Shown here in pieces: positions 15,109 through 23,903 of a stretch of 64,000 bases of DNA (its first letter is position 1; every line of letters starts with the position of its first letter). A model generated the notes under the pieces. The model worked only from the letters and a program-made list of their open reading frames with translations. It was not told the DNA's origin and made no database searches. The translations under genes were made by a program, and so were the position numbers. Source of the stretch: Nocardia sputorum (GTDB lineage Bacteria; Actinomycetota; Actinomycetes; Mycobacteriales; Mycobacteriaceae); assembly GCF_027924405.1 (NCBI RefSeq), contig NZ_AP026978.1:3038001-3102000 (forward strand), given 5' to 3'.

Positions 15109-15994
15109 CACAGCCTCCACAGCCGCCGCCGCAGCCGCCGCCCCCGCTGTCGCCGCCGCCGTCACCGCCGCCGCTCGACGCGCTCGGCGGTACGACCGCT
15201 TGGGCGAGGCCGGGATCCAGCGCGCTCAGCGCGCCGATGCCGAACACGGCGGCCGCGATCGCCGCGCTCTCGGCGCCGTAGGTGGCGAAAGAAGGGGAAT
15301 TGCTCGGGCGCAGATGGCGATTGCGCTCGTTCGCGGCGTCGCGCGCGCGGACGCCAAGCGCGGTGAGCCGCGGCTTGCGCACCACCAGCCAGTAGGCGAA
15401 CGCCTGCGCGATCACCACCAGCACCAGCAGGCCGACCGGGTTTCCGTGCGAGGCGCCCGCGATGATGCGCACCACGCCGAGCGCGCCGGTGACCAGCAGC
15501 GGCATGCCCGCGTCGCGCAATCCGTGGCGCACCGTGGGTCCGGGGAAGTACCCGAGGTCGATCATTCTGGTACGCAGTGCCTCGAGCGCGGCGGACGATC
15601 CGCCGACAACGGTCTTGCGCTGACCCGCCGACAGCCGGTCGTACACCGACACGGTGAACGGATCCAGCTGTCCGCGCTCCTGCGCCGTGAGGGTGCGAAC
15701 CGGCGCGGCCCCCGAATCGATCGCGTCGACAGCGCGCAGCCGCGCCATCGCCGCCAGTTCGGCGTTCTGGTCGCCGAAAAGCATTCCTACTTCGGGCGAC
15801 GTCAGTTCCGCGCCCGGCGCCGCAACCGCGTCTGCCTCCGGATCAGCACCCGTGACACGTACTCGCAGCCAGATCCCGGCGACCGCCGCCACCAGCACGA
15901 GCGGCAGGTATATCGCCAGGAATTCCGGCCCGGAGATGCCCCAGGTCTCACCGGCCGCGACAAGCCCGTCCGAGCCCACCCCGATCACATTCAT
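15092..15994 (-). CDS. TIGR04222-type membrane protein with Gly/Cys-rich C-terminal tail (putative MNIO substrate)
   Basis: A 300-residue membrane protein. A first membrane helix lies in EFLAIYLPLVLVAAVAGIWL (about residues 25-44). A middle soluble part carries QLDPFTVSVYDRLSAGQRKT, and two more hydrophobic segments follow (MPLLVTGALGVVRIIAGA and PVGLLVLVVIAQAFAYWLVV). The protein ends in a Gly-rich run with four cysteines, GGGGCGGGCGGCGGCGG. This matches my memory of the TIGR04222 family, whose Cys/Gly tails and DUF692 neighbours suggest post-translational modification. ATG 15994 follows GAGGTGGAAG. It is first in a three-gene coupled operon. The modified end product is unknown. Confidence 0.82.
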   Translation of the reverse strand: MNVIGVGSDGLVAAGETWGISGPEFLAIYLPLVLVAAVAGIWLRVRVTGADPEADAVAAPGAELTSPEVGMLFGDQNAELAAMARLRAVDAIDSGAAPVRTLTAQERGQLDPFTVSVYDRLSAGQRKTVVGGSSAALEALRTRMIDLGYFPGPTVRHGLRDAGMPLLVTGALGVVRIIAGASHGNPVGLLVLVVIAQAFAYWLVVRKPRLTALGVRARDAANERNRHLRPSNSPSFATYGAESAAIAAAVFGIGALSALDPGLAQAVVPPSASSGGGDGGGDSGGGGCGGGCGGCGGCGG

Positions 15995-16150
15995 CTTCCA
16001 CCTCGGAATCGGTCCAACCTGCCCTCAGTATCGGGCCGCGGGGCTTCGCACGCCATGACGAATCGCCGTGCTGTGCAGATGTCCCCGCGTGTCACCTCTC
16101 CGCTCGCCGGAAACCGCCGGCCGGATGCGGTCATCGCCGCCGGGCGGGGT

Positions 16151-17377
16151 TCACTCCATCCGGTCGAGGCCCAGCTGTTCGGAGACCATCAGGGCGACTT
16201 CGGTCTCCAGCCGGTTCACCGTCAACGGGTGGCCGAGCACCTCCTCGGCTCTGCGAATCCGGTAGTGGACGGTGTTCTTGTGCACGTGCATGCGCGCCGC
16301 GGCGTCGGTGAGGCTGCCGCGGGCTTCGAGATAGGTCTGCACCGTCTCACGAAGACGCGCGGTGGTCTCGTCGTCGCGCATGAGGTCGCCGAGCACCCGG
16401 CGTACCCATGCTTTCGTGTCGGGCAGATGGTCGACGAGCAGGCTCGCCAATGCCACGCGGGAGTACAAGGTCAGCGCGCGGGTCGGGTCGGCGGTCAACG
16501 CCAGGTTGCGAGCGCGCTGGGCATCGCGGAAGGTCTGCCGGAAGCCGGCCAGTCCGGCGCCGGGATCGCCGATCGCGACGCGGAGTTCCGGTCGGCGGGC
16601 CAGGTCTCGCTCCAAGCGATCGGCATCGAGCGACGGTCGGCCGATGGAGGAGATCCAGGCCCAGCAATTCTGCTCGTCCACCAGCACCGTCAGCGGATGC
16701 TTCCCGGTCGCGGCCTGCAGCATCGAGACTCCCGCTCGCACCGAGTCGATCGATGACGTGACGGGTTCGCGCACCCAGACGATCGCGGCCACGTGCCATC
16801 CCCGCAACGAGGCGGCCAGCATCTGCTCCGCCGAGGCCAGGTCGAGGTTTTCGGTGTCCAGCACCGCGCGGATCTGGGCCGCGCGGGTGTTGTCCGTGCG
16901 CGCGTCCCAGCGCCGGCGTTCGCTCTCGTAGATGTCGATGACACCCTCGATGACCTGGTCGATGTAGCTGTTGACCAGCAGGCCGACCCGGCTGGTGGTC
17001 TCCAGGGCCAGGTCGGCGGAGGCCTCCGAGTGCCGGAGTACGGCGATGGTCCGTTGCATGAACATGTGCTCGCCGAGGCGGTACGCGCGCAGGAGGGCCT
17101 CCAGCGACATTCCGTGCTGGGCGAAGCGTCGAGCGTATTCGGCGGCGGCGGGCGGCACGGTGATGTCGTCGCGGGAGATGCTCAGTGTGAGCATGTCGAG
17201 GATCGCGGTGAGGTTGGACGCGGTGCTGGCGACCATCAGCCGCCGCACTTCGTCGTCGTGGCGGAACTCCGGGATGACCTCCACGAACATCGCGGTCATC
17301 TCGGGGATCAGTCGGTCCAGATCGGCTTCGACGCGTCCGGCGACATCGCGGATGGTTCTGTCCACGTCAACGCTCAT
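16151..17377 (-). CDS. PucR/CdaR-family transcriptional regulator
   Basis: A 408-residue regulator. The C-terminus carries the PucR-type helix-turn-helix: TVQTYLEARGSLTDAAARMH followed by VHKNTVHYRIRRAEEVLGHP. Ahead of it is a CdaR GGDEF-like middle region (LRVAIGDPGAGLAGFRQTFR, DAQRARNLAL). The N-terminal third is helical and may bind a ligand. ATG 17377 (MSVDVDRTIRDV) is chosen; the open frame continues to 17446 without conservation. It is divergent from the fadD - DUF3556 - desaturase operon, which it probably controls. Confidence 0.85.
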   Translation of the reverse strand: MSVDVDRTIRDVAGRVEADLDRLIPEMTAMFVEVIPEFRHDDEVRRLMVASTASNLTAILDMLTLSISRDDITVPPAAAEYARRFAQHGMSLEALLRAYRLGEHMFMQRTIAVLRHSEASADLALETTSRVGLLVNSYIDQVIEGVIDIYESERRRWDARTDNTRAAQIRAVLDTENLDLASAEQMLAASLRGWHVAAIVWVREPVTSSIDSVRAGVSMLQAATGKHPLTVLVDEQNCWAWISSIGRPSLDADRLERDLARRPELRVAIGDPGAGLAGFRQTFRDAQRARNLALTADPTRALTLYSRVALASLLVDHLPDTKAWVRRVLGDLMRDDETTARLRETVQTYLEARGSLTDAAARMHVHKNTVHYRIRRAEEVLGHPLTVNRLETEVALMVSEQLGLDRME

Positions 17378-17428
17378 GTCCGGACCGTACCGGAATCGGT
17401 GCGACGGCTCGGACGCATTCCCCATCCT

Positions 17429-17447
17429 TTTGTGCCGGCGGTACAAA
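17429..17447. promoter_or_regulatory. Imperfect palindrome between the PucR gene and the fadD operon
   Basis: TTTGTGCCG (17429-17437), one central G, then CGGTACAAA (17439-17447). Arms match in 8 of 9 positions. It lies in the 170-base divergent intergenic region and is a candidate operator for the PucR-type regulator. Confidence 0.5.
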
Positions 17448-17547
17448 GCCGCACGGAAACTCTGGGATGCGGGCCCGTAGCTGTGGCCTGGCGCCGAATC
17501 TACCTTGGTATGTAATTCCAGTCACCCCGAAGCAGTCGAGGCTATGA

Positions 17548-19023
17548 ATGCAGCACGTTGTAGAAATTCCGGAGGTCCGCGCCGCATGGAATCCGTCCGA
17601 CCCCTGCATCGCGGACGACCGCGAGCAGCTCGATAATCAGGATTTCGCGAGAAGAGTGCGCAGGGCCACGGCCGTCCTTTACGTCAATGGAGTCCGCGAG
17701 GGCGATGTCGTCGCTCTCGTATTGCGGAATCGACTCGAATTCATCGTCATTCTTTTCGCGGCGTGGCGGCTCGGCGCCGCGGTCACTCCCGTAAAGCCGG
17801 ATTCGACCTCCCAGGAGGTGCGTTATCAGATCGATGACTGCCGGGCGAAGGTGGTCGTGACCGAAGACGGACGCGGAGCGGGAACGCTGGATGTCACCGA
17901 AGTGGCCGGGCCCGGCCCCGAAACCGGCGGGCCCGAACCGGTGCCGGTGGATCCCGGCGCCGCGGCGCTGATCATCTACACCAGTGGCACCACCGGGCAG
18001 CCGAAGGGGGTGGTTCTCGACCACGCCAACATCGCCGCGATGTGCGAGATGCTCGTCGAAGCTCTGAGCTTGGACGACACCGACCACAGCCTGCTGGTCC
18101 TGCCGCTGTTCCACGTCAACGGGATCGTGGTCGGCATCCTGTCGCCGTTGCTCGCCGGTGGCCGGGCCACGATCGCGGGCCGATTCTCGGCTTCGGCGTT
18201 CTTCGGCATCGTGGAACGCGTTCGGCCGACCTACTTTTCGGCTGTGCCCGCGATCTACGCGATGCTCGTCGCGCAGCCCGAGAATGCGGTGCCGGACACC
18301 TCGTCGCTACGCCGCGCGATCTGTGGGGCCGCGCCTATGCCCGCGGAACTGATCGCGCGATTCGAAGCGCGTTTCGGGGTACCGATCGTGGAAGGTTACG
18401 GATTGTCGGAAGGCACCTGCGCCTCGACGCTCAATCCGCCGGACGGACCACGGAAGCCGGGCACGGTCGGGCGGCCGCTGCCAGGGCAAGCCGTAGCGAT
18501 CGTGGATGCCGACGGCCGAGTCGTGGCCACCGGGACGCGCGGGGAAGTGGTCATCCGGGGCGCCAACGTCATGCGCGGGTATCTCGGCCGGCCCGAGGCG
18601 ACCGCGCGAACGGTGCGAGACGGCTGGCTGCACACCGGCGATGTCGGCTACTTCGATTCGGACGGATACCTGGTCCTGGTCGATCGGATCAAAGACATGA
18701 TCCTGCGCGGCGGGGAGAACATCTACCCCAAGGAGATCGAGAACGTCCTGCACGCCCATCCCGCCGTCTTGGAGGCCGCGGTGGTCGGCGCTCCCGATCC
18801 GGTTCTCGGTGAGGTCCCCGTCGCCCAAGTGGTGACCATGCCCGGGACGCGAGTCGATGCCGTGGATCTCGTGGAGCACTGCCGGAAATCCCTGTCCCGC
18901 GGGAAGGTGCCGGTGTCGATCGGACTCACCGCCGCGCTGCCACGGAATGCGGTCGGCAAGATCGACAAACGAAAGCTCCGCGCGCTGGCCGCCGACGCGG
19001 TCACCACGGCATACACGGCATAG
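17548..19023 (+). CDS. Class I adenylate-forming enzyme, fatty-acid/aryl acyl-CoA ligase (FadD-like)
   Basis: Cytosolic enzyme joining a carboxylic acid to CoA through an acyl-AMP. The adenylation core has the phosphate-binding loop IIYTSGTTGQPKGVVLDH (about residues 142-159), FHVNGIVVG, YGLSEGTC and the hinge GWLHTGDVGYFDSDGYLVLV, followed by DRIKDMILRGGENIYPKEIE. The C-terminal lysine site is PRNAVGKIDKRKL. Length 491 aa is slightly short but complete. First gene of a plus-strand operon with the DUF3556 membrane protein and an FAD oxidoreductase. Substrate unknown; a ring or branched acid is possible. Confidence 0.9.
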   Translation: MQHVVEIPEVRAAWNPSDPCIADDREQLDNQDFARRVRRATAVLYVNGVREGDVVALVLRNRLEFIVILFAAWRLGAAVTPVKPDSTSQEVRYQIDDCRAKVVVTEDGRGAGTLDVTEVAGPGPETGGPEPVPVDPGAAALIIYTSGTTGQPKGVVLDHANIAAMCEMLVEALSLDDTDHSLLVLPLFHVNGIVVGILSPLLAGGRATIAGRFSASAFFGIVERVRPTYFSAVPAIYAMLVAQPENAVPDTSSLRRAICGAAPMPAELIARFEARFGVPIVEGYGLSEGTCASTLNPPDGPRKPGTVGRPLPGQAVAIVDADGRVVATGTRGEVVIRGANVMRGYLGRPEATARTVRDGWLHTGDVGYFDSDGYLVLVDRIKDMILRGGENIYPKEIENVLHAHPAVLEAAVVGAPDPVLGEVPVAQVVTMPGTRVDAVDLVEHCRKSLSRGKVPVSIGLTAALPRNAVGKIDKRKLRALAADAVTTAYTA

Positions 19024-19122
19024 GAACAATCCGCTCGGCGGAGAGCGGAATTCAACGATCCGAACCGAATTCGGCCGGGTCCTCGCATGCGCTCGGTTCA
19101 TCGGATGAGAAAGGTCCGAACA

Positions 19123-20943
19123 ATGGGATTCAAAACAGCGGATTTTCCGCCCGTCGACGTGACGACATTCCTCGACCAGCCGTTGCGGGAGCGGATGAAA
19201 ACACTCGCTCTGCACTGGGCCGAATACGGCTTCGGCTCGCCGAGGATGATCCACACGATTTATCTGCTCAAGGTTCTGCTGGTCTCGGTGCTGGCCGGGG
19301 TCGCGTTGGCGACCTGGAGTTCCGGCGTCGGCCCGTTCTGGGACGTGACGGCGTGGTGGGACGAGCCGATCGTCTATCAGAAGCTGGTGTTGTGGACGGT
19401 CTTCATCGAGGCACTCGGGATCGCCGGGTCGTGGGGGCCGCTCGCGGGCAAGTTCAAGCCGATGACCGGCGGAATCCTGTTCTACGCACGCCCCGGCACG
19501 ATCCGCCTGCGCCCTTGGCGGCGGGTCCCGTTCACGGGCGGCGACACGCGCACGGTCTTCGACGTGCTGCTGTATCTGGCGTTCCTGGCGACGTTGCTGG
19601 TGGCGATCGTGCTGCCCGGTGTGCCGAGCGCCTCGCTCAGCGCGGTGTTGCCGGACAATACCTCCGGCCTGGTGAATCCTGCGCTGTTGATCGCCCCGAT
19701 CGTGCTGTACGTCCTATGCGGCCTGCGGGACAAGACGATCTTCCTCACCGCGCGCGGCGAGCAGTACCTGCCCGCACTGGTGTTCTTCGCGGTGTTGCCG
19801 TTCGTGGACATGATCGTCGCCGCCAAGCTGCTGATCTGCGTGGTGTGGATCGGAGCGGGTGTGTCGAAGTTCGGGCGGCACTTCACCAATGTGGTTCCGC
19901 CGATGGTCTCCAACAGCCCGGGCGTGCCCGCCAAGTGGATCAAGCGGCTGCACTACCGTGACTTCCCCCGGGACCTCCGTCCGTCGAAGGTCGCGTCGTT
20001 CCTGGCCCATGTCGGGGGCACCACCGTCGAGATCGTCACGCCGCTGGTGCTGCTGTTCTCCACCAACCACTGGCTGACGCTGGCGGGCGTGGTGCTGATG
20101 GTGATCTTCCACGCGTTCATCACCTCGACGTTCCCGCTCGCGGTGCCGTTGGAGTGGAATGTCCTGTTCGCCTACCTGACCGTCTTCCTGTTCCTGGGCT
20201 TTCCCAACGAAGCCGGCTATGGCCTCGGTGACATCTCCTCGCCGTGGCTGGCTGTGGTGATCGTCGCGGCGCTGATGTTCTTCCCGGTCCTCGGGAACCT
20301 GCGCCCGGATCTGGTGTCCTTCCTGCCGTCGATGCGCCAGTACGCCGGTAACTGGGCGTCGGCCCTGTGGGCCTTCGCCCCTGGTGCGGAGGAGAAGCTC
20401 AACACCATCGAGCACCGGCCCACGACGAACCAGATCGACCAGTTGAAGGCCATGGGCTATCCGCCCGCGATCGCGGAGATCACCATGCAGCAGACGATCG
20501 CGTGGCGCTCGATGCACAGCCAGGGACGCGGACTGTTCTCGTTGCTGTACAAGCTCCTTCCCGACATCGATCGATGGACCGTGCGGGAAGCGGAATTCGG
20601 CTGCAACTCGCTGATCGGCTTCAACTTCGGCGACGGTCACCTGCACAACCTGGACCTCGTGAACGCTGTGCAGTCCCGGGTCGGGTTCGCGCCGGGCGAG
20701 TGGATCGTGGTGTGGGTGGAGTCGCAGCCCATCCACCGCGGCGTCCAGCAGTATCAGGTGATCGACGCGGCGCTCGGCGTCGTCGAACGCGGCACCTGGC
20801 GTGTGCGCGACGCCGTCGAGACGCAACCGTGGCTGCCCGACGGCCCCATCCCGCACGAGGTGACGTGGCGGCGCGCGGGCTACACGGTGCCGATGCTGCC
20901 GGACGCATCGACGCGGGTTCTGGCCCCACAGACCGTCGGCTGA
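19123..20943 (+). CDS. DUF3556 family transmembrane protein
   Basis: A 606-residue membrane protein that I recognise as DUF3556, restricted mainly to mycobacteria, Nocardia and relatives. ATG 19123 (MGFKTADFPPVDVTTFLDQP) follows GAGAAAGG and fits the family N-terminus; an upstream in-frame ATG at 19087 is less likely. About ten hydrophobic segments span residues 45-430, with conserved-looking stretches GSWGPLAGKFKPMTGGILFY, WIGAGVSKFGRHFTNVVPPM and TFPLAVPLEWNVLFAYLTVF. The C-terminal 180 residues are soluble. Function unknown. It sits between FadD and a desaturase-like gene, suggesting a lipid-modifying role. Confidence 0.85.
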   Translation: MGFKTADFPPVDVTTFLDQPLRERMKTLALHWAEYGFGSPRMIHTIYLLKVLLVSVLAGVALATWSSGVGPFWDVTAWWDEPIVYQKLVLWTVFIEALGIAGSWGPLAGKFKPMTGGILFYARPGTIRLRPWRRVPFTGGDTRTVFDVLLYLAFLATLLVAIVLPGVPSASLSAVLPDNTSGLVNPALLIAPIVLYVLCGLRDKTIFLTARGEQYLPALVFFAVLPFVDMIVAAKLLICVVWIGAGVSKFGRHFTNVVPPMVSNSPGVPAKWIKRLHYRDFPRDLRPSKVASFLAHVGGTTVEIVTPLVLLFSTNHWLTLAGVVLMVIFHAFITSTFPLAVPLEWNVLFAYLTVFLFLGFPNEAGYGLGDISSPWLAVVIVAALMFFPVLGNLRPDLVSFLPSMRQYAGNWASALWAFAPGAEEKLNTIEHRPTTNQIDQLKAMGYPPAIAEITMQQTIAWRSMHSQGRGLFSLLYKLLPDIDRWTVREAEFGCNSLIGFNFGDGHLHNLDLVNAVQSRVGFAPGEWIVVWVESQPIHRGVQQYQVIDAALGVVERGTWRVRDAVETQPWLPDGPIPHEVTWRRAGYTVPMLPDASTRVLAPQTVG

Positions 20944-20970
20944 GGCATACCGTAGGGACAGGAGAGCGAC

Positions 20971-22389
20971 ATGAGTACCGCAGTGGTGGTCGGCAGCGGC
21001 CCCAACGGCTTGGCCGCGGCCATCATCTTGGCCCGAGCCGGATCGGACGTCACCGTGCTGGAGGCCGCCGACGAGATCGGCGGCGGCACCCGCACCGGCG
21101 AGGCGATCGTGCCCGGCCTATTGCACGACCACTGCTCGGCCATCCACCCGATGGCGGTCGGCTCTCCGTTCCTGCGCGAACTCGACCTGACGCGTTACGG
21201 ATTGTCCTGGGCGTGGCCGGAGATCGACTGCGCCCATCCGCTCGACGACGGCACCGCGGGCGTGCTGCTGCGCTCGGTCGGGGAGACCGCCGCCGGTCTC
21301 GGCAGCGACGGCCGAGCGTGGCGGCTGCTGTTCGAGCGTACGGCCGCGGGTTACGAGCGGATGAGCGGTGACATCATGCGGCCGCTGCTGCGCCTGCCAC
21401 GCCATCCGATCTCGCTGGCCCGGTTCGGGATACCCGCCCTCGCCCCGGCCGCGCTGCTGGCCGGACTGTTTCGGACCGAGCAGGCCAGGGGGCTGTTCGG
21501 CGGCGTCGCGGCTCATGCGTTTCATCCGTTGCATCGACCGCTCAGCGCTGGTATCGGCCTGGGCATCCTCACCGCCGGCCACACCTACGGTTGGGCGGTC
21601 GCCGCCGGTGGATCGCGACGAATCACCGAAGCCATGGCGGCGGCCCTCGGTGACCTGGGCGGGAAGATCGAAACGGGCGTTCGCGTGCGGTCGGTGTCCG
21701 ATCTGCCGACGGCGGATGTGACGATGTGGGACTTGGCGCCCACCGCGGTCGCGGAGATCATGGGCGAGCGCCTGCCGCCGCGAATCAGGAAGTCCTACAG
21801 CCGTTTCCGTTACGGTCCTGGCGCCTGCAAAGTCGACTTCGCCGTGCACGGCGGAGTGCCGTGGACGGCGGAGGCGGCCCGCCGGGCGGGGACGGTGCAT
21901 CTGGGCGGTACGTTCGCCGAGATCGCCGCGACCGAACGTGAGATTCACCGCGGCCGTATGCCGGAACGCCCCTTCGTGCTGGTCGGGCAGCAGTACCTCG
22001 CCGATGCGCAACGGTCGGTCGGCGACATCCATCCGATCTGGGCGTACGCCCACGTCCCGCACGGATATCGCGGCGATGCGACAGCGGCGATCACCGCCCA
22101 GATCGAACGCTTCGCCCCGGGATTCCGCGACCGCATAGTCGGGACGAGCGCGCGCAGCGCGGCGGGGTTCGCCGAATACAACCCCAACTACGTCGGCGGC
22201 AACATCATGACCGGTGCGAAAGACATCCCCCAGCTGCTGTTCGGCCCTCGAATGACCCTGCAGCCCTACGACATCGGCGTACCGGGCCACTACCTCTGTT
22301 CCGCCGCAACACCGCCGGGCCCGGGAGCGCACGGCATGTGCGGCGCGAACGCCGCGCAGCGAGCCCTGCGGCGGTCGCGTATCGGATAG
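20971..22389 (+). CDS. Phytoene desaturase/CrtI-like FAD-dependent oxidoreductase
   Basis: A 472-residue flavoprotein of the NAD(P)/FAD amine-oxidase-like superfamily. The dinucleotide-binding motif VVVGSGPNGLAAAIILARAG is at residues 5-24, followed by VTVLEAADEIGGGTRT. The CrtI-type C-terminus reads PGPGAHGMCGANAAQRAL. Other typical pieces are LHDHCSAIHPMAVGSPF and WAVAAGGSRRITEAMAAAL. ATG 20971 follows ACAGGAGAG. Third gene of the fadD - DUF3556 operon, 27 bases after the previous stop. No other carotenoid genes are nearby, so the substrate may be another lipid. Confidence 0.85.
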   Translation: MSTAVVVGSGPNGLAAAIILARAGSDVTVLEAADEIGGGTRTGEAIVPGLLHDHCSAIHPMAVGSPFLRELDLTRYGLSWAWPEIDCAHPLDDGTAGVLLRSVGETAAGLGSDGRAWRLLFERTAAGYERMSGDIMRPLLRLPRHPISLARFGIPALAPAALLAGLFRTEQARGLFGGVAAHAFHPLHRPLSAGIGLGILTAGHTYGWAVAAGGSRRITEAMAAALGDLGGKIETGVRVRSVSDLPTADVTMWDLAPTAVAEIMGERLPPRIRKSYSRFRYGPGACKVDFAVHGGVPWTAEAARRAGTVHLGGTFAEIAATEREIHRGRMPERPFVLVGQQYLADAQRSVGDIHPIWAYAHVPHGYRGDATAAITAQIERFAPGFRDRIVGTSARSAAGFAEYNPNYVGGNIMTGAKDIPQLLFGPRMTLQPYDIGVPGHYLCSAATPPGPGAHGMCGANAAQRALRRSRIG

Positions 22390-22849
22390 GCGTCTCGGTG
22401 TTGCCTTTGCCCCGGGCCTCTTGTTGCGGCACTGTTCCCGCGTGGGCATCTACGCGCCGCATGGCCGAAGGGCCTTTGGGCAGGCGCTCCAGTGTTGCCT
22501 ATACGCGCGGTATCGCCGCCCACCGCAGCACCACGTATCCCCAGTGCGGGCAAAAGCTCTGCGCGATGACGTCCGGCATGCACCACAGCTAGTCCGGAGC
22601 ATTCGCTCCGCTTCCCGATGGTGACCGCTTGCGTCGGGTGCGGCAGGTCTTCGGCACGGTGATCGTGTCGACCCGGTCCGACGAGCGTTTTCACATCACG
22701 TCTTGCGCACGCCGGTCGGTCCCGGAGAGGTGCTCCGGGACCGTCTCAGGTGCTGTGATGCTCGTTCCGGCTGCCGGGCACCTCAGCTGCCGCGGCGCGG
22801 CCGGGGCCTCCAAGCCGTGTCGGCTGAGTCGGGCGGCCGAACCTTTGGA
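22390..22849. other. 460-base non-coding stretch
   Basis: The short open frames here on either strand lack ribosome sites and convincing composition. The only structure noted is the hairpin at 22717-22743. The region separates the 3' ends of two convergent genes and may hold decayed DNA. Confidence 0.4.
22717..22743. terminator. Hairpin downstream of convergent genes
   Basis: CGGTCCCGGAG (22717-22727) pairs perfectly with CTCCGGGACCG (22733-22743) around a 5-base loop. It lies about 110 bases past the stop of the minus-strand gene at 22850 and may end transcription from either side. Confidence 0.5.
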
Positions 22850-23185
22850 TCAACCGATGGAACTCACATTGACTTGGTTCGGATGCAAGGGCCCATCTTT
22901 GTGGTACCAGTAGGCTCCGTTGGACCACTGGTAGACGGGCCAGTTGCTGTTCAAATACAGCACGGCTGCCCAGCTGCCGTCGCTGAACGAGTCGCTGGTG
23001 CCGCCCGGGATCAATGCGATGAGGTTCAGGGGATTGCCATTCTGGCCGTCCATGATCAAGACCGTAACGGGAATATCGATGTCGTTGTAGATGGTGTACG
23101 TGCCGACCGAGCTCCGCTCGGCTGACTCTTGGGCCGTGGACGAAGACACGGTCGCTTGCTTGAGTGGCATATCGGTTCTGGTCAT
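22850..23185 (-). CDS. Hypothetical protein, 111 aa
   Basis: ATG 23185 follows GCAGGAGAGGCC, a strong ribosome site. The product starts MTRTDMPLKQATVSSSTAQE, with no signal peptide. It continues as a beta-rich body with Asn/Trp/Tyr-rich strands: GTYTIYNDIDIPVTVLIMDG, SDGSWAAVLYLNSNWPVYQW and NGAYWYHKDGP. The mix of aromatic and polar residues suggests a small beta-sandwich. I do not recognise the family. The gene stands alone and its codon use is less GC-biased than neighbours, hinting at acquisition. Confidence 0.65.
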   Translation of the reverse strand: MTRTDMPLKQATVSSSTAQESAERSSVGTYTIYNDIDIPVTVLIMDGQNGNPLNLIALIPGGTSDSFSDGSWAAVLYLNSNWPVYQWSNGAYWYHKDGPLHPNQVNVSSIG

Positions 23186-23511
23186 TGGCCTCTCCTGCGG
23201 TTCGTTGCGCTGGAGCGCGCAGGGAATCGGTGACGCGAGTTCGGCCACACCGGGGGCACTCCACCGTCCTGTGCCGCAGCCACGACAGGTCGAATCACCC
23301 GAGAGCAGCGGCCGGCGCGGCGGCTCGCGGAAAGCTTTCGCACAGTGCAGCGTACGAGCTGCTGAGCAGGCCCCAACTCACCCGAGACGGATGAATCCTG
23401 CAAAGCTCACTTCCGGAGGGCGCAGCGCGGTGACATCCGACCGGGCGCGCTCACTGCGGTCATACGTGGTCCGGCTGGTTTCCCGTGGATTCGCCAGGGC
23501 AATCGATCCCC
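23186..23511. other. Divergent intergenic region, no feature recognised
   Basis: About 325 bases between the hypothetical gene start at 23185 (minus) and the one at 23512 (plus). It presumably holds both promoters. No clear -10/-35 pair, palindrome or RNA structure could be picked out by eye. Confidence 0.4.
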
Positions 23512-23808
23512 ATGGACGCTGAAAAGACGAGCGGGTCGGCAGACGCCACGCCGAGCGGCACCCAGGGTTCCGGTCGAGTCACGCAGGACGACTTGCGCCG
23601 GTTGCTGGCGACCGACGAGCCGGACGCGCGCTTGGTGCTGGAAGAGGGACACATCAAGATCGAACCCGGTGCCGGGTCCGAGCCGCGCGGGATGCTCATC
23701 CTGTCGCGAGCCGACCTGGCCGACCGGCTCGGAGCCGATCCCGACGCCGCCGCGCTGGCCGAAGCGGCCGCCGAGCTGGACGCCGAGGTCCGCCTCCGAG
23801 GCGCTTGA
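23512..23808 (+). CDS. Hypothetical acidic protein, 98 aa
   Basis: Encodes MDAEKTSGSADATPSGTQGS, then a structured part, VTQDDLRRLLATDEPDARLV followed by LEEGHIKIEPGAG, and an Ala/Asp/Glu-rich helical end (ADLADRLGADPDAAALAEAA). Codon use fits a real gene. An in-frame GTG at 23485 could add nine residues. Soluble, no known domain. It precedes the acetyltransferase gene on the same strand by about 95 bases. Confidence 0.65.
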   Translation: MDAEKTSGSADATPSGTQGSGRVTQDDLRRLLATDEPDARLVLEEGHIKIEPGAGSEPRGMLILSRADLADRLGADPDAAALAEAAAELDAEVRLRGA

Positions 23809-23903
23809 TCACCACCGCTGAACAGCGCCGATGCGGAGCGGCAAAGCGCAGGCGCCGGATATATCCGTTGCCCGGCCAAGCGCAGGGCCACCACCATATC
23901 GGT

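Noticed and set aside
22290..22694. Minus-strand frame in the gap after the CrtI-like gene
   Set aside because: Arg/Gly/His-rich, overlaps the end of the real gene, no ribosome site and no recognisable pattern.
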